Assembly (NCBI RefSeq): GCF_018798885.1
Contig: NZ_CP076361.1
Location: 2,137,501-2,201,500 of the forward strand
From: Gemmobacter fulvus
GTDB taxonomy: Bacteria; Pseudomonadota; Alphaproteobacteria; Rhodobacterales; Rhodobacteraceae
Length of the DNA stretch: 64,000 nt
Direction of reading: 5' to 3'
Part shown: positions 1 to 8,672 of the stretch, in pieces
Position numbering within the stretch: position 1 is the first letter of the stretch
How the letters are laid out: each line of letters begins with the position of its first letter
Notes under the pieces: generated by a model
The model's input: only the letters and a program-made list of their open reading frames with translations
Told to the model about the DNA's origin: nothing
Databases searched by the model: none
Made by a program: the position numbers and the translations under genes

Positions 1-224
1 GCATCCGTGATCAGGCGATCCGCATGGGGTTTGACTGGCGCGACATCCGTTCGCAGGCCGGTCATGATGCCTATCATCTGGCGATGCACTGCCCGACGGC
101 GATGATCTTTACCCCCTGCAAGGGCGGCATCACCCATAACAACGCCGAAAGCTGCGAGCCTGAGGATTTCCTCGCGGGGCTGAATATCCTGCTCCATGCC
201 GTTGTCACGCGGGCAGACCGCTGA
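1..224 (+). CDS. M20-family amidase/N-carbamoyl amino acid hydrolase, C-terminal fragment
   Basis: This is the 3' end of a gene that starts outside the window; the reading frame is open from base 3. The last 74 or so residues carry the signature end of the zinc-dependent M20 amidases of the hydantoinase/carbamoylase type (HyuC/AmaB-like): an AGHDA motif with a metal-binding histidine, followed by MIFTPCKGGITHN and the NNAES stretch. Such enzymes remove the carbamoyl or another N-acyl group from amino acids or open allantoate-like ureides. The stop TGA overlaps the ATG of the next gene by one base (TGATG), so the two are translationally coupled. The substrate cannot be told from this fragment. 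Confidence 0.8.
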   Translation, partial: IRDQAIRMGFDWRDIRSQAGHDAYHLAMHCPTAMIFTPCKGGITHNNAESCEPEDFLAGLNILLHAVVTRADR

Positions 225-1162
225 TGCAGATGCTGGATCACGCCGCCATTGACGCACGGCTGGACTGGCCTGCGCTGATCGCCGCGCTGCGGGCGGCCTT
301 CGCGGGCAATGCCATCACCGCCCCGCCGCGCCAGACGCTGACCATCGACCTGCCCGACGGGCAGACGGCCTCGCTGCTGCTGATGCCGGCATGGGAGGCG
401 GGCAAGGCCATCGGGGTGAAGGTGGTCACGTTCTTTCCCGGCAATGCCGCACAGGGCAAAGCCACGATCAACGCGGGCTATCTGCTGTTTGATGGCGCAG
501 ACGGGCGGATGCAGGCCGTTCTGGACGGCGATTCCCTGACTGCGCGGCGCACGGCGGCGGCCTCGGCACTGGCGGCGGATTATCTGGCGCGGCCGGATGC
601 GCGGGTGCTGTTGGTCGCAGGAACCGGGCAACTGTCCGAAGAGGCGGCGCTGGCCCATTCTGCCGTGCGCCGCTATGACCGCGTGCTGATCTGGGGGCGC
701 ACAACCGACAAGGCGCAGCAGATCGTGGCGCGGCTGAAGGCGCAGGGCCTTGCCGCCGAAACCTGCCTTGATCTGGAGGCAGGCGCGCGCGGCGCGGATG
801 TCATCTGCACCGTCACCGCCTCGACCGTGCCGCTGATCCGGGGCGACTGGCTGCGCCCCGGCAGCCATCTGGATCTGATTGGTGCCTTCAAGCCGGACAT
901 GCGCGAATGTGACACGCAGGCCATCGTTCAGGCGCAGATCTTCGTCGACAGCCGCGCCGGGGCGCTGCTGGCCGGGGATCTGGCACAGCCTTTGGCCGCA
1001 GGCGCGATCACCGACACCGATGTTCTGGCCGATCTGGCCGAGCTGGTGCAGGGCGGCCATCCGGGCCGCCGTGATGCCACGGCGCGTACCGTGTTCAAAT
1101 CCGCCGGGATGGCGCTGGAAGACCTTGCCGCCGCCATGCTGGCACAGGACGGATCAGCATAG
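224..1162 (+). CDS. Ornithine cyclodeaminase / mu-crystallin family protein
   Basis: A 312-residue protein of the normal length for the ornithine cyclodeaminase/mu-crystallin family. Family members are NAD(P)-dependent cyclodeaminases, ketimine reductases or alanine/opine dehydrogenases. The N-terminal half has the family block GVKVVTFFPGN with the conserved lysine and the RTAAASALAADYL helix. A Rossmann nucleotide-binding loop follows in the form VAGTGQLS, where family members usually have GxGxQA. The gene is coupled to the amidase in front of it by a one-base overlap, suggesting that the amino acid released by the amidase is the substrate or its precursor. The 3' end overlaps the 3' end of the converging LysR gene by nine bases. 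True ornithine cyclodeaminase activity is not shown by the sequence. Confidence 0.85.
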   Translation: MQMLDHAAIDARLDWPALIAALRAAFAGNAITAPPRQTLTIDLPDGQTASLLLMPAWEAGKAIGVKVVTFFPGNAAQGKATINAGYLLFDGADGRMQAVLDGDSLTARRTAAASALAADYLARPDARVLLVAGTGQLSEEAALAHSAVRRYDRVLIWGRTTDKAQQIVARLKAQGLAAETCLDLEAGARGADVICTVTASTVPLIRGDWLRPGSHLDLIGAFKPDMRECDTQAIVQAQIFVDSRAGALLAGDLAQPLAAGAITDTDVLADLAELVQGGHPGRRDATARTVFKSAGMALEDLAAAMLAQDGSA

Positions 1163-2101
1163 ATCCGGATAAAGTTGCAGAAGTTCGTCGAGCAGATCGA
1201 CGAACTTCTGTTCCGGCACCGTCAATGGGGTGGCGGGGTGGCGCACCATGAAGACATCCGCCCCCAGCGGCTGATCGGTGAAGCGCAGCGGCCAGAGCTG
1301 CCCCCGCTCCACCTCATCCGTCACGGCCATCAGCGGCAGGATGCCGATGCCAAGGCCCGACACGATCATCCGGCGCACCTCCTCCAGATTATGGCTCGAT
1401 CCGCTGATGCGGTTGCCAAGGCCGACGCCGTCGCGCAGCATCACCATCGGCTCCAGCCCCATGCCTTCGGTGGCGCAGGTGAAGGCGACAAAGGGTTCCT
1501 GTTGCAGGTCACGGGCGGTCACATCCGTCTGGCCGAACAGCCGGTGTTCGGCCCCGCAGAACACCACGAATTCTTCACGGAACAGCAGCTTGCAATCGAG
1601 GTTGATGATCGGCTTCGTCAGCAGGCACAGCCCGATCCCGGTCTTTTCCTGCGTGATGCGGCGCAGAGTTTCCTGGCTGTTCTGCACTTCGATCCGCCAG
1701 GTGATCGACGGGTTGCGCTGGTGGTAAAGCCGCAGCGCCTCGTCCACCAGCGGCGAGCAGAGATTGCTGATGATCTGCAAGCGCAGCTCGCCATAATCCT
1801 CGTCATTGCGGTCTTCGGTCAGCACCGCGATCCGGTCGACACAGCGGAAAATCTCGGCACATTCCTGATAGATCCGCTCGCCGCGCAGGGTCAGGGCGAA
1901 ATGGCGGCTGTCGCGGAACACCAGCTGGCAACCAAGCTGTTCTTCCAGCCGCTGCAAGGCGAGGCTGACGGAGGGCTGGCTCATGTTCAGCCGCTTGGCG
2001 GCGCGGGTGATGCTTTTTTCCTCTGCGATGGCGCAGAAGCTGCGGAACAGGTTCCAGTTCAGATCATTGAGCAGCGGTTTCACCTGAGGCAAGGGCGGCA
2101 C
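1154..2101 (-). CDS. LysR-family transcriptional regulator
   Basis: A 315-residue LysR-type regulator. The N-terminal winged helix-turn-helix occupies about residues 14-75 (FRSFCAIAEEKSITRAAKRLNMSQPSVS, then LEEQLGCQLVFRD). The rest is the periplasmic-binding-protein-like inducer domain, ending in a glycine-rich VSGLGIGILPL segment. The start used is GTG; internal GTG codons a few residues later would give a slightly shorter protein. It is transcribed away from the RidA gene and toward the cyclodeaminase gene. A 15-base inverted repeat with T-N11-A spacing lies in the divergent intergenic region. The likely targets are the RidA/RraA/ABC importer genes, as inferred from position only. Confidence 0.9.
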   Translation of the reverse strand: MPPLPQVKPLLNDLNWNLFRSFCAIAEEKSITRAAKRLNMSQPSVSLALQRLEEQLGCQLVFRDSRHFALTLRGERIYQECAEIFRCVDRIAVLTEDRNDEDYGELRLQIISNLCSPLVDEALRLYHQRNPSITWRIEVQNSQETLRRITQEKTGIGLCLLTKPIINLDCKLLFREEFVVFCGAEHRLFGQTDVTARDLQQEPFVAFTCATEGMGLEPMVMLRDGVGLGNRISGSSHNLEEVRRMIVSGLGIGILPLMAVTDEVERGQLWPLRFTDQPLGADVFMVRHPATPLTVPEQKFVDLLDELLQLYPDLC

Positions 2102-2159
2102 CTATCGGTTGGAAGACGGCGGATGTGCTGTTGTAACACAGCTGACGCCCGGTGCATCC

Positions 2160-2174
2160 ATAGCCAGAACCTAT
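2160..2174. promoter_or_regulatory. Candidate LysR box (ATAG-N7-CTAT)
   Basis: ATAGCCAGAACCTAT is a perfect four-base inverted repeat with seven bases between the arms. It fits the T-N11-A pattern typical of LysR binding sites. It lies between the divergent LysR gene (start 2101) and RidA gene (start 2267), where an autoregulatory and activator site is expected. The motif is short, so chance occurrence is possible. Confidence 0.4.
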
Positions 2175-2266
2175 CTTTCCGATCAAGGCGGCCCTGCCTT
2201 GCCGCTAGGTCGCACCGGCGCATCCGCTTAAGCTTTCTCCAGATGCAGATGCCGAAAGGATGCAGC

Positions 2267-2611
2267 ATGCAGATCGAACGCTTTCATCGCGGCCCCCGGA
2301 TGAGCCAGATCGTCCGTCATGGCGATACCATCTATCTGGCCGGTCAGGTGGGCGACCCCGAAACCGGGATCAAAGAACAGACAGAACAGGCGCTTGCCGC
2401 AGTGGATGCCCTGCTGGCCGAGGTGGGCAGCAGCAAGTCCAAGGCGTTGCAGGTCATCGTCTGGCTGGCCGACATCGCAGATTTTGATGCGATGAACGCG
2501 GTCTATGACGGCTGGATCGACCCGGAGGCGCCGCCGGTGCGCGCCTGTGGCGAAAGTCGGCTGACCGCGCCGGGCTACCGCGTGGAATTCATCGTGACCG
2601 CCGCCCGTTAG
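2267..2611 (+). CDS. RidA (YjgF/YER057c/UK114) family protein
   Basis: A 114-residue protein of the Rid family. These deaminate reactive enamine/imine intermediates or act in degradation pathways for unusual amino acids. Visible family features are the HGDTIYLAGQVG block near residues 18-29, the QTEQALAAVDALLAEVGSS helix and the C-terminal VEFIVTAAR strand. The start at 2267 was chosen because GAAAGGA lies six bases upstream; in-frame ATGs at 2243 and 2249 lack a comparable ribosome site. The canonical RidA catalytic arginine (in an RVEV/R-x-E-x-E context) appears here only as YRVEFIV, so it may belong to a Rid subfamily other than archetypal RidA. It sits between a LysR gene and a catabolic importer operon. 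Confidence 0.88.
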   Translation: MQIERFHRGPRMSQIVRHGDTIYLAGQVGDPETGIKEQTEQALAAVDALLAEVGSSKSKALQVIVWLADIADFDAMNAVYDGWIDPEAPPVRACGESRLTAPGYRVEFIVTAAR

Positions 2612-2723
2612 GCTCATCCCACCGCGCGGAAACATTTGCCGCGCTTATGATCCGGCCCACACCCGATCCCGAACCGCCATCGGCGGGCGCTGCGCTGCGC
2701 CCCGCCCCTGATCAGGATTTGCC

Positions 2724-3380
2724 ATGTTCCCCGATCTGTCGCTGGTCGAAACCGCCACGCTCGGCCATTTTCTGCAAGACGGGTTCATGGCCCCCACGAT
2801 CCAGCCGGTGCTGCCGGACCGGCGCATCTTTGGGCCCGCCCTGACCGTGCGCCTGCCCGGATCGGATGGATCGGCGCTGATCGAGGCGCTGTCGGTGGCC
2901 GAAGCGGGGCAGATCGTGGTTGTCGACCGCTGCGGCGATTTCCGCCATGCCTGCTGGGGCGCAGTCACCACCCATGCGGCGCTTGCCCGTGGGGTGCTGG
3001 GGGCGGTGATCGACGGTTTCATCACCGATCAGGCCGCCGTCACCGCGCTTGGTTTTCCGGTCTGGTGCCGGGGCCGGTCGCCCATCACCACGCGCAACCG
3101 CCAGATGGCGGGCGAGGTGGGCGGGCTGGTGTCCTGTGGTGGCACCGCCGTTGCGGCGGGCGACATCATTCTGGCCGATGAAAACGGGGTTGTCGTGCTC
3201 GACCCCGCAACGGTGGCCGAACATGCCGCCACCGCCCTGCACCTGCAACATGCCGAAGCCGATCTCATCCGCCGCCTTCAGGCGGGCGAGACCCTTGCCC
3301 AGATCGTCGCGCCCGAGAGGCCAGCCAATGGCCCGAAGCGGCGGTTTCCGAACCTGAATCTCAAACTGTCCAAAGGGTAA
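2724..3380 (+). CDS. RraA-like / HMG-aldolase family protein
   Basis: A 218-residue member of the RraA-like superfamily, which includes the RNase E inhibitor RraA and the 4-hydroxy-4-methyl-2-oxoglutarate/oxaloacetate aldolases. Visible features are RIFGPALTVRLPG, QIVVVDRCGD, GVLGAVIDGFITD (the conserved G-x-V-x-D-G-x-x-R/T-D region) and GDIILADENGVVVLDP near the C-terminus. In aldolases of this family the metal site is formed around the D-G-x-x-R-D motif; here the arginine position is FIT, so classical aldolase activity is uncertain. The gene is only five bases from the binding-protein gene, so it is probably the first gene of the importer operon. The 112 bases before it contain a GC-rich imperfect hairpin near 2682-2707. 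Confidence 0.8.
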   Translation: MFPDLSLVETATLGHFLQDGFMAPTIQPVLPDRRIFGPALTVRLPGSDGSALIEALSVAEAGQIVVVDRCGDFRHACWGAVTTHAALARGVLGAVIDGFITDQAAVTALGFPVWCRGRSPITTRNRQMAGEVGGLVSCGGTAVAAGDIILADENGVVVLDPATVAEHAATALHLQHAEADLIRRLQAGETLAQIVAPERPANGPKRRFPNLNLKLSKG

Positions 3381-3385
3381 TCACC

Positions 3386-4894
3386 ATGTCCAAGACCTCT
3401 CGCCTGCTGCTGTCCAGTGCTGCGGCTCTGCTGCTGGCTTCTGCCAGCCCCGCATTGGCCGACAAGGCCAGCAATACGCTCAACGTCGCGTTTTCGGCGG
3501 AACCTGAACCGCTTGATACCTACAAGATCGCCGGACGCGAGGGGCTGATCCTGGCGCGGCATGTCTATGACGGGCTGCTCTACAAGGATCTGGAAAGCGG
3601 CACCTTCAAACCGGCGCTGGCCGAAAGCTGGGAACAGACCGGCCCGCTGACCATGGAATTCACGCTGCGCAAAGGGGTGAAGTTCCACAACGGTGCCGAT
3701 TTCACCGCCGATGATGTGGTGGCGACGCTGGGCGCGGTGTCCGATCCGGCCTATGGCACCCGCTATGCGATTTCGGTCGACTGGATCGGCAAGGTTGAAA
3801 AGCTTGATAGCCACAAGGTCCGCATCACCATGGCCAAGCCCTTTGCCGGGGCCATCGAAATGCTGGCCGATGCGCTGCCGATCTATCCGCAGGCAGAGTT
3901 TGCCGCCACAGGCTCGGAAGGCATGGCGCGCAATCCGGTCGGCACCGGCCCCTACCGGCTGGTCGAACAGGAGCCGGGCGTGCGTTATGTGCTGGAACGC
4001 TTTGCCGATCATTATGCGGGCAGCCCGAAAAGCGGCGCCACCATCGACCGCATCGTGGTGCGCACCATCCCCGAGATGAACACCCAATATGCCGAGCTGA
4101 TGTCGGGCGCGCTGGACTGGATCTGGCGCATCCCACCGGATCAGGCGGCACAGCTGGAAAGCCGGGTGCAGGTGGTGTCGGCGCCGATCATCCGCATTTC
4201 CTTTGTGAACTTCGCGCTGCAAGACGGCACGCCCCTGGCGGACAAGCGGGTGCGGCAGGCGATCCTGCACGCCGTGAACCGGCAGGCCATCGTCGATGCC
4301 TTTGCGGGCGGCGCGTCCGAAGTGCTGAAAGCCGCCTGCAATCCGGTGCAATTCGGCTGTGCGCAGGATGTGACGACCTATGAATACGCCCCCGAAAAGG
4401 CCAAGGCGCTGCTGGCCGAGGCGGGTCTGGCCGATGGCTTTACCCTGCCCATGGTCTTTGCCGCCATGCCGCGCCCGGTGGCCGAGGCGGTGGCCGCCGA
4501 TCTGGCCAAGGTCGGCATCACCCTGCAACTGGACGAGCTGCAATATGCGGCAGGTGTGGGCAAATGGCGCGAAGGGCAGGTGCCGGCCTTCTTCTCCAAC
4601 TGGGGCAGCTATGGCATTGGCGATGTGGTGTTCACCCTGTCCAACTTCTTTGGCGGCGGGGCGGATGACCTGCTGAAAGACCCCGAGCTGACGGAATGGC
4701 TGACGCTGGCCGATACCTCCACCGATCCGGCGGTGCGGCAGGAGGCCTATGCCAAGGCGCTGAAAAAGATCGCGGACGAGGCGCTGTGGATGCCGATGTA
4801 TGGCTTCAACGTGAATTACGGCCTGTCGAATGATCTGAGCTTCACGCCGCACCCGGATGAATTCGCCCGGTTCTGGCAAGCCTCCTGGAAATGA
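3386..4894 (+). CDS. ABC transporter substrate-binding protein, peptide/opine type (SBP_bac_5)
   Basis: A 502-residue periplasmic solute-binding protein of the DppA/OppA/NikA family. Residues 1-25 are a Sec signal peptide ending ALA, followed by the mature start DKASNTLNVAFSAEPEPLD. The family signature region is seen as LAESWEQTGPLTMEFTLRKGVKFHNGADFTADDV. It delivers substrate to the permeases encoded next. The start has AAGGG at a normal distance. Downstream of its stop is a perfect eight-base-pair hairpin, expected to leave more binding protein than permease. The substrate is unknown; the neighbours (amidase, cyclodeaminase, RidA) suggest a modified amino acid, opine or small peptide. Confidence 0.92.
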   Translation: MSKTSRLLLSSAAALLLASASPALADKASNTLNVAFSAEPEPLDTYKIAGREGLILARHVYDGLLYKDLESGTFKPALAESWEQTGPLTMEFTLRKGVKFHNGADFTADDVVATLGAVSDPAYGTRYAISVDWIGKVEKLDSHKVRITMAKPFAGAIEMLADALPIYPQAEFAATGSEGMARNPVGTGPYRLVEQEPGVRYVLERFADHYAGSPKSGATIDRIVVRTIPEMNTQYAELMSGALDWIWRIPPDQAAQLESRVQVVSAPIIRISFVNFALQDGTPLADKRVRQAILHAVNRQAIVDAFAGGASEVLKAACNPVQFGCAQDVTTYEYAPEKAKALLAEAGLADGFTLPMVFAAMPRPVAEAVAADLAKVGITLQLDELQYAAGVGKWREGQVPAFFSNWGSYGIGDVVFTLSNFFGGGADDLLKDPELTEWLTLADTSTDPAVRQEAYAKALKKIADEALWMPMYGFNVNYGLSNDLSFTPHPDEFARFWQASWK

Positions 4895-4901
4895 CGCAGC
4901 C

Positions 4902-4923
4902 GGGTGCCGCGCAGGCGGCACCC
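4902..4923 (+). other. GC-rich hairpin between binding-protein and permease genes
   Basis: GGGTGCCG (4902-4909) pairs perfectly with CGGCACCC (4916-4923) around a six-base loop. The hairpin lies eight bases after the binding-protein stop and before the permease ribosome site. There is no T-run, so a 3'-end stabilising or partial attenuation role is likelier than full termination. Confidence 0.55.
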
Positions 4924-4946
4924 CTTGCCCCATATGGAGGTTTCGG

Positions 4947-5867
4947 ATGGTGTCCTATCTTTTCAGGCGGCTGGTCGTCGCCTTCTGCGTCTGCATCGCT
5001 GTGTCGATGCTCAGCTTCGGGCTGATGTTCATGGCGGGCGATCCGTCGATTGCCATTGCCGGGCAGGGCGGCAGTGCCGCCGATGCCGAGGCGGTGCGCG
5101 CGGCCTATGGCTTTGACCGGCCTTTCCTTGTGCAATATCTGGATTGGATCGGCAGCGCCTTGCTGGGCGATTTCGGCCAGAGCATCTATTTCCACATTCC
5201 GGTGACCGAAATCATCGGCAACCGCCTGCCTGTCACCTTGCAACTGGGCGCGCTGTCCTTCGGGCTGGCGCTGGTGCTGGCGGTGCCGCTGGGCATCGCC
5301 GCTGCGCTTAAGCCCAATGGGCTGGTGGACCGGCTGGCGCTGGTGCTGGCCGTTACCGGGCAGGCGGTGCCGAGCTTCTGGCTGGGCCTGATGGCGATTG
5401 TGGTGTTCGGGGTCTGGTATGGGCTGGTGCCGATTTCGGGCGCGGACACCTGGCGCGGTTATATCCTGCCGGTGGTAGTGCTGACCTATTCGGCGCTGCC
5501 CGCCATGATGCGCATCACCCGGTCGGGCATGATTGATGTTCTGGCGGCGGATTACATCCGCACCGCTTATGCCAAGGGCCTGCCGCTGCGGATCGTGGTG
5601 TTGCGCCATGCCTTGCGCAATGCGGTGCTGCCGCTGGTGTCACTGGCGGCGGTGCAACTGGGCATCCTGCTGTCCGGCTCCATCGTGATTGAAAGCGTGT
5701 TCGCGCTGAACGGGCTGGGCCGACTGGCCTGGGAATCGCTGCTGCGCGCCGATCTGCCGGTGGTGCAGGCGATCATCCTGATCCTGTCGCTGGTCTATGT
5801 GGTACTGACCACAGCATCGGATCTGCTGAATGCCATGCTGGATCCGCGCATCCGGGGGGCACGCTGA
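4947..5867 (+). CDS. ABC transporter permease, DppB type
   Basis: A 306-residue inner-membrane permease of the DppB/OppB family with six predicted hydrophobic segments. The N-terminal MVSYLFRRLVVAFCVCI start is typical of DppB. The C-terminal half carries the EAA loop (DYIRTAYAKGLPLRIVVLRHALRNAVLPLV) that docks on the ATPases. Start 4947 was chosen because TGGAGG lies six bases upstream and the protein then begins like its family; an upstream in-frame ATG would add unrelated residues. Its stop overlaps the start of the next permease by one base. Confidence 0.93.
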   Translation: MVSYLFRRLVVAFCVCIAVSMLSFGLMFMAGDPSIAIAGQGGSAADAEAVRAAYGFDRPFLVQYLDWIGSALLGDFGQSIYFHIPVTEIIGNRLPVTLQLGALSFGLALVLAVPLGIAAALKPNGLVDRLALVLAVTGQAVPSFWLGLMAIVVFGVWYGLVPISGADTWRGYILPVVVLTYSALPAMMRITRSGMIDVLAADYIRTAYAKGLPLRIVVLRHALRNAVLPLVSLAAVQLGILLSGSIVIESVFALNGLGRLAWESLLRADLPVVQAIILILSLVYVVLTTASDLLNAMLDPRIRGAR

Positions 5868-6736
5868 TGGCCGCAACCGACACATCCGCGCGCAACGCGT
5901 ATCTGCGCCGCCTGCTGCGCAATTCCGGTGTCACGCTGGGCGGCGGCATCGTGGCGGCGATGATCCTGCTGGCGCTGCTGGCCCCGCTGATCGCGCCACA
6001 CAGCCCGTTCGATCAGGATCTGACCCGCCGCTTTCTGCCGCCCTTCTGGCATGACCGCGCGGTGCCCGGGCATCTGCTGGGCACCGATCATCTGGGGCGG
6101 GATTACCTGTCGCGGCTGATCTATGGCAGCCGGATTTCGCTGGGGGTGGGCTTTGGCGTGATCCTCGTGTCTGGCAGCATCGGCATCACGCTGGGCCTGA
6201 TCGCCGGATATTTCGGCGGCATTGCCGATATGGTCATCAGCTTTCTCATCACGACGCGGCTGTCCTTGCCCATCGTGCTGGTCGCGCTGGCGGCGGTGGC
6301 GCTGGGCGGGGCTTCGCTTGTCACGCTGATCACCGTGCTGGGGCTGCTGCTGTGGGATCGGTTCGCTGTGGTTACTCGTGCCGCTGCGCAATCGCTGCGC
6401 AGCCGCGAATTCATCAAGGGTCTGCACGCCATCGGTGCCAGCCCGGCGCGCATCCTGTTTCTGGAAATCCTGCCCAATATGCGCAGCGCCATCATCGTGG
6501 TGATCACGCTGGAGGTGGCGAATGTGATCCTGCTGGAGGCGGCGCTGTCGTTCCTCGGGCTGGGTGTGCGGCCACCCACCCCGTCCTGGGGGCTGATGAT
6601 TGCCGAAGGGCGCGAGAATATCCTGTTCGATCCCTGGCTGATTGCCCTGCCGGGGGCGGCGCTTTGCATCCTTGTGCTGGCCGTCAACCTTCTGGGCGAT
6701 GGTCTGCGCGATTTCACGGGGCCGAGGAAGAAATGA
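5867..6736 (+). CDS. ABC transporter permease, DppC type
   Basis: A 289-residue permease of the DppC/OppC family. It has the N-terminal hydrophobic segment ending LIAPHSPFDQDL, the family motif HLLGTDHLGRDYLSRLIYGSRISL, and the EAA loop REFIKGLHAIGASPARILFLEILPN. It ends [15 protein letters not shown], as DppC proteins usually do. It pairs with the DppB-type protein to form the transmembrane channel. It is coupled to the previous gene by a one-base overlap and to the following ATPase gene by an overlap at ATGATG. Confidence 0.93.
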   Translation: MAATDTSARNAYLRRLLRNSGVTLGGGIVAAMILLALLAPLIAPHSPFDQDLTRRFLPPFWHDRAVPGHLLGTDHLGRDYLSRLIYGSRISLGVGFGVILVSGSIGITLGLIAGYFGGIADMVISFLITTRLSLPIVLVALAAVALGGASLVTLITVLGLLLWDRFAVVTRAAAQSLRSREFIKGLHAIGASPARILFLEILPNMRSAIIVVITLEVANVILLEAALSFLGLGVRPPTPSWGLMIAEGRENILFDPWLIALPGAALCILVLAVNLLGDGLRDFTGPRKK

Positions 6737-7719
6737 TGGAAACCGTTCTCGATATTCGCGATCTGCGCGTGTCGATCCCCACCGATCACGGGCTGCTGCA
6801 TGCGGTGCGCGGGGTCGATCTGTCGGTGCGGGCCGGGCAGACGCTGTGCCTTGTCGGCGAAAGCGGCTGCGGCAAATCCCTGACGGCGATGGCGCTGATG
6901 GGGCTGCTGCCCCGCCATGCCCAGACCGGGGCGGCGCGCTTTGCGCTGCTGGGGCAGGATTACGCAGGCCAGCCGCCTCAGGCGCGGGCGGCGTTGCGGA
7001 GGCGCGGCCTGTCGATGATCTTTCAGGATCCGATGACCGCGCTGAACCCGACGCTGACCATCGGGCGGCAACTGACCGAGGCGGTGATGTATCTGGATGG
7101 CCTGAGCCGGGCGGCGGCGACAGCCCGCGCCGTTGAGATGCTGGGCCGCGTGGGTATCGCCCAGCCCGCGCTGCGGCTGGGGCAATATCCGCATCAGTTT
7201 TCCGGCGGGCAGCGCCAGCGGCTGATGATTGCCATGGCGCTGATGGGGCAACCCAGACTGCTGATTGCGGATGAGCCGACAACCGCGCTGGATGTCACCA
7301 TTCAGGCGCAGATCCTTGGTCTGCTCGCGGAATTGCAGCGCGATCTGGGACTGGCGATCCTGCTGATCACCCATGATCTGGGCGTGGTGGCGGCGGTCGC
7401 GCAGGAGGTGGCGGTGATGTATGCCGGGCGGATCGTCGAACATGGCCCGGCGACCGCGATCTTCGACCGGCCAGATCACCCCTATACTAGGGGGCTGATG
7501 GCGGCGATTCCGGTGCCGGGCCGCACCGCGCGGGGCAGTGATCTGCCCGCCATTCCCGGCAGCGTGCCGGGATTGATCGGGCCTCAGAGCGGCTGCGCCT
7601 TCCGGGCGCGCTGTGCCCATGCCGTTGCCGCCTGCGACAGCGATCCGGTGCCGCTGGTCTCCACGGCACCGGGCCGTCGCGCCGAATGTCACCGTCTTGC
7701 CGCAGGAGCCATCGGATGA
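6733..7719 (+). CDS. ABC transporter ATP-binding protein, DppD type
   Basis: A 328-residue ATPase of the DppD/OppD type. Walker A is GESGCGKS, the signature is FSGGQRQRL, Walker B is [12 protein letters not shown], and a C-terminal oligopeptide-ABC extension contains the cysteine-rich [15 protein letters not shown] segment. Members of this subfamily may carry an iron-sulfur cluster there. Two adjacent ATG codons (6733 and 6736) are possible starts, both served by GAGG at 6724-6727. A much longer open frame upstream is only the overlap with the permease gene. Confidence 0.92.
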   Translation: MMETVLDIRDLRVSIPTDHGLLHAVRGVDLSVRAGQTLCLVGESGCGKSLTAMALMGLLPRHAQTGAARFALLGQDYAGQPPQARAALRRRGLSMIFQDPMTALNPTLTIGRQLTEAVMYLDGLSRAAATARAVEMLGRVGIAQPALRLGQYPHQFSGGQRQRLMIAMALMGQPRLLIADEPTTALDVTIQAQILGLLAELQRDLGLAILLITHDLGVVAAVAQEVAVMYAGRIVEHGPATAIFDRPDHPYTRGLMAAIPVPGRTARGSDLPAIPGSVPGLIGPQSGCAFRARCAHAVAACDSDPVPLVSTAPGRRAECHRLAAGAIG

Positions 7720-8660
7720 CCGTGCCCGCCATCACACTCGACCGCATTTCGAAAACCTTCACCGTCGCGCAGGGCCTGCTGCGCCGCCCTCGCCGCCTGA
7801 CGGCAGTGCGCGATCTGTCATTGCAGGTGGCCGAGGGGCAGACCCTCGGGCTGGTGGGCGAAAGTGGCTGTGGCAAAAGCACGGTCATCAACCTGTTGCT
7901 GGGCCAGTTGTTGCCTGACAGTGGTGCGGTGCGGCTGATGGGCCGTGACATCCGTACCATCCCGGTGGCCGAGCGGGTGCGGCTGGTGCAGCCGGTGTTT
8001 CAGGATCCCAATGCCGCGCTGAACCCGGTGCGCCGCATCGCCGATCTGGTGGGACAGCCGCTGCGCCTGCATGGATCAGGCGGCGATGTGGCGACAGAGG
8101 TACGGCAGATCCTCGATCTGGTGGGCCTGCCCGCCCGGCTGGCCGAGGCCTATCCGGGCGAGCTGTCGGGCGGGCAGCGTCAGCGGGTCGCCATTGCCCG
8201 CGCGCTGATCCTGCGGCCAAAGATCCTGATCTGTGACGAGCCGACCTCGGCGCTGGATGTCTCGGTTCAGGCGCAGGTCATCAACCTGCTGCTGTCACTG
8301 CGGCGCGAGATGCAGCTGACCATGCTGTTCGTCAGCCACAACCTTGCGGTGATCGAACATCTGGCCGAGCGGGTGAGCGTGATGTATCTGGGCGAAAAGG
8401 TGGAAGAAAGCCCGACCGACGATCTGTTCCGCGCCGCGCGCCACCCCTATAGCCGCGCGCTGCTGGCGGCGACGCTGATGCCGCGGCCCGGCGCGGGCAT
8501 CCCGCCGCTGCCGCTGGGGTTGGCGGCGGCAGATGCGATGAGCCTGGCCGGTGGCTGCGCCTTTGCGCCGCGCTGCCCTGCGGTAACCGCGCAGTGCCGG
8601 GCGCAGCGGCCCGCCCTCGTCACCGACGCAGATCACCAGATCCGCTGCCATCTGGCCTAG
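7716..8660 (+). CDS. ABC transporter ATP-binding protein, DppF type
   Basis: A 314-residue ATPase of the DppF/OppF type, the partner of the preceding DppD-type ATPase. Walker A is GESGCGKST, the signature is LSGGQRQRV, Walker B is ILICDEPTSALD, and the C-terminal CAFAPRCPAVTAQC extension is present. The start at 7716 has AGGAG eight bases upstream and overlaps the previous stop (ATGA). It is the last gene of this importer operon and ends twelve bases from the end of the converging fusion gene, with no room for separate terminators. Confidence 0.92.
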   Translation: MTVPAITLDRISKTFTVAQGLLRRPRRLTAVRDLSLQVAEGQTLGLVGESGCGKSTVINLLLGQLLPDSGAVRLMGRDIRTIPVAERVRLVQPVFQDPNAALNPVRRIADLVGQPLRLHGSGGDVATEVRQILDLVGLPARLAEAYPGELSGGQRQRVAIARALILRPKILICDEPTSALDVSVQAQVINLLLSLRREMQLTMLFVSHNLAVIEHLAERVSVMYLGEKVEESPTDDLFRAARHPYSRALLAATLMPRPGAGIPPLPLGLAAADAMSLAGGCAFAPRCPAVTAQCRAQRPALVTDADHQIRCHLA

Positions 8661-8672
8661 CGTTGTGGCGGC

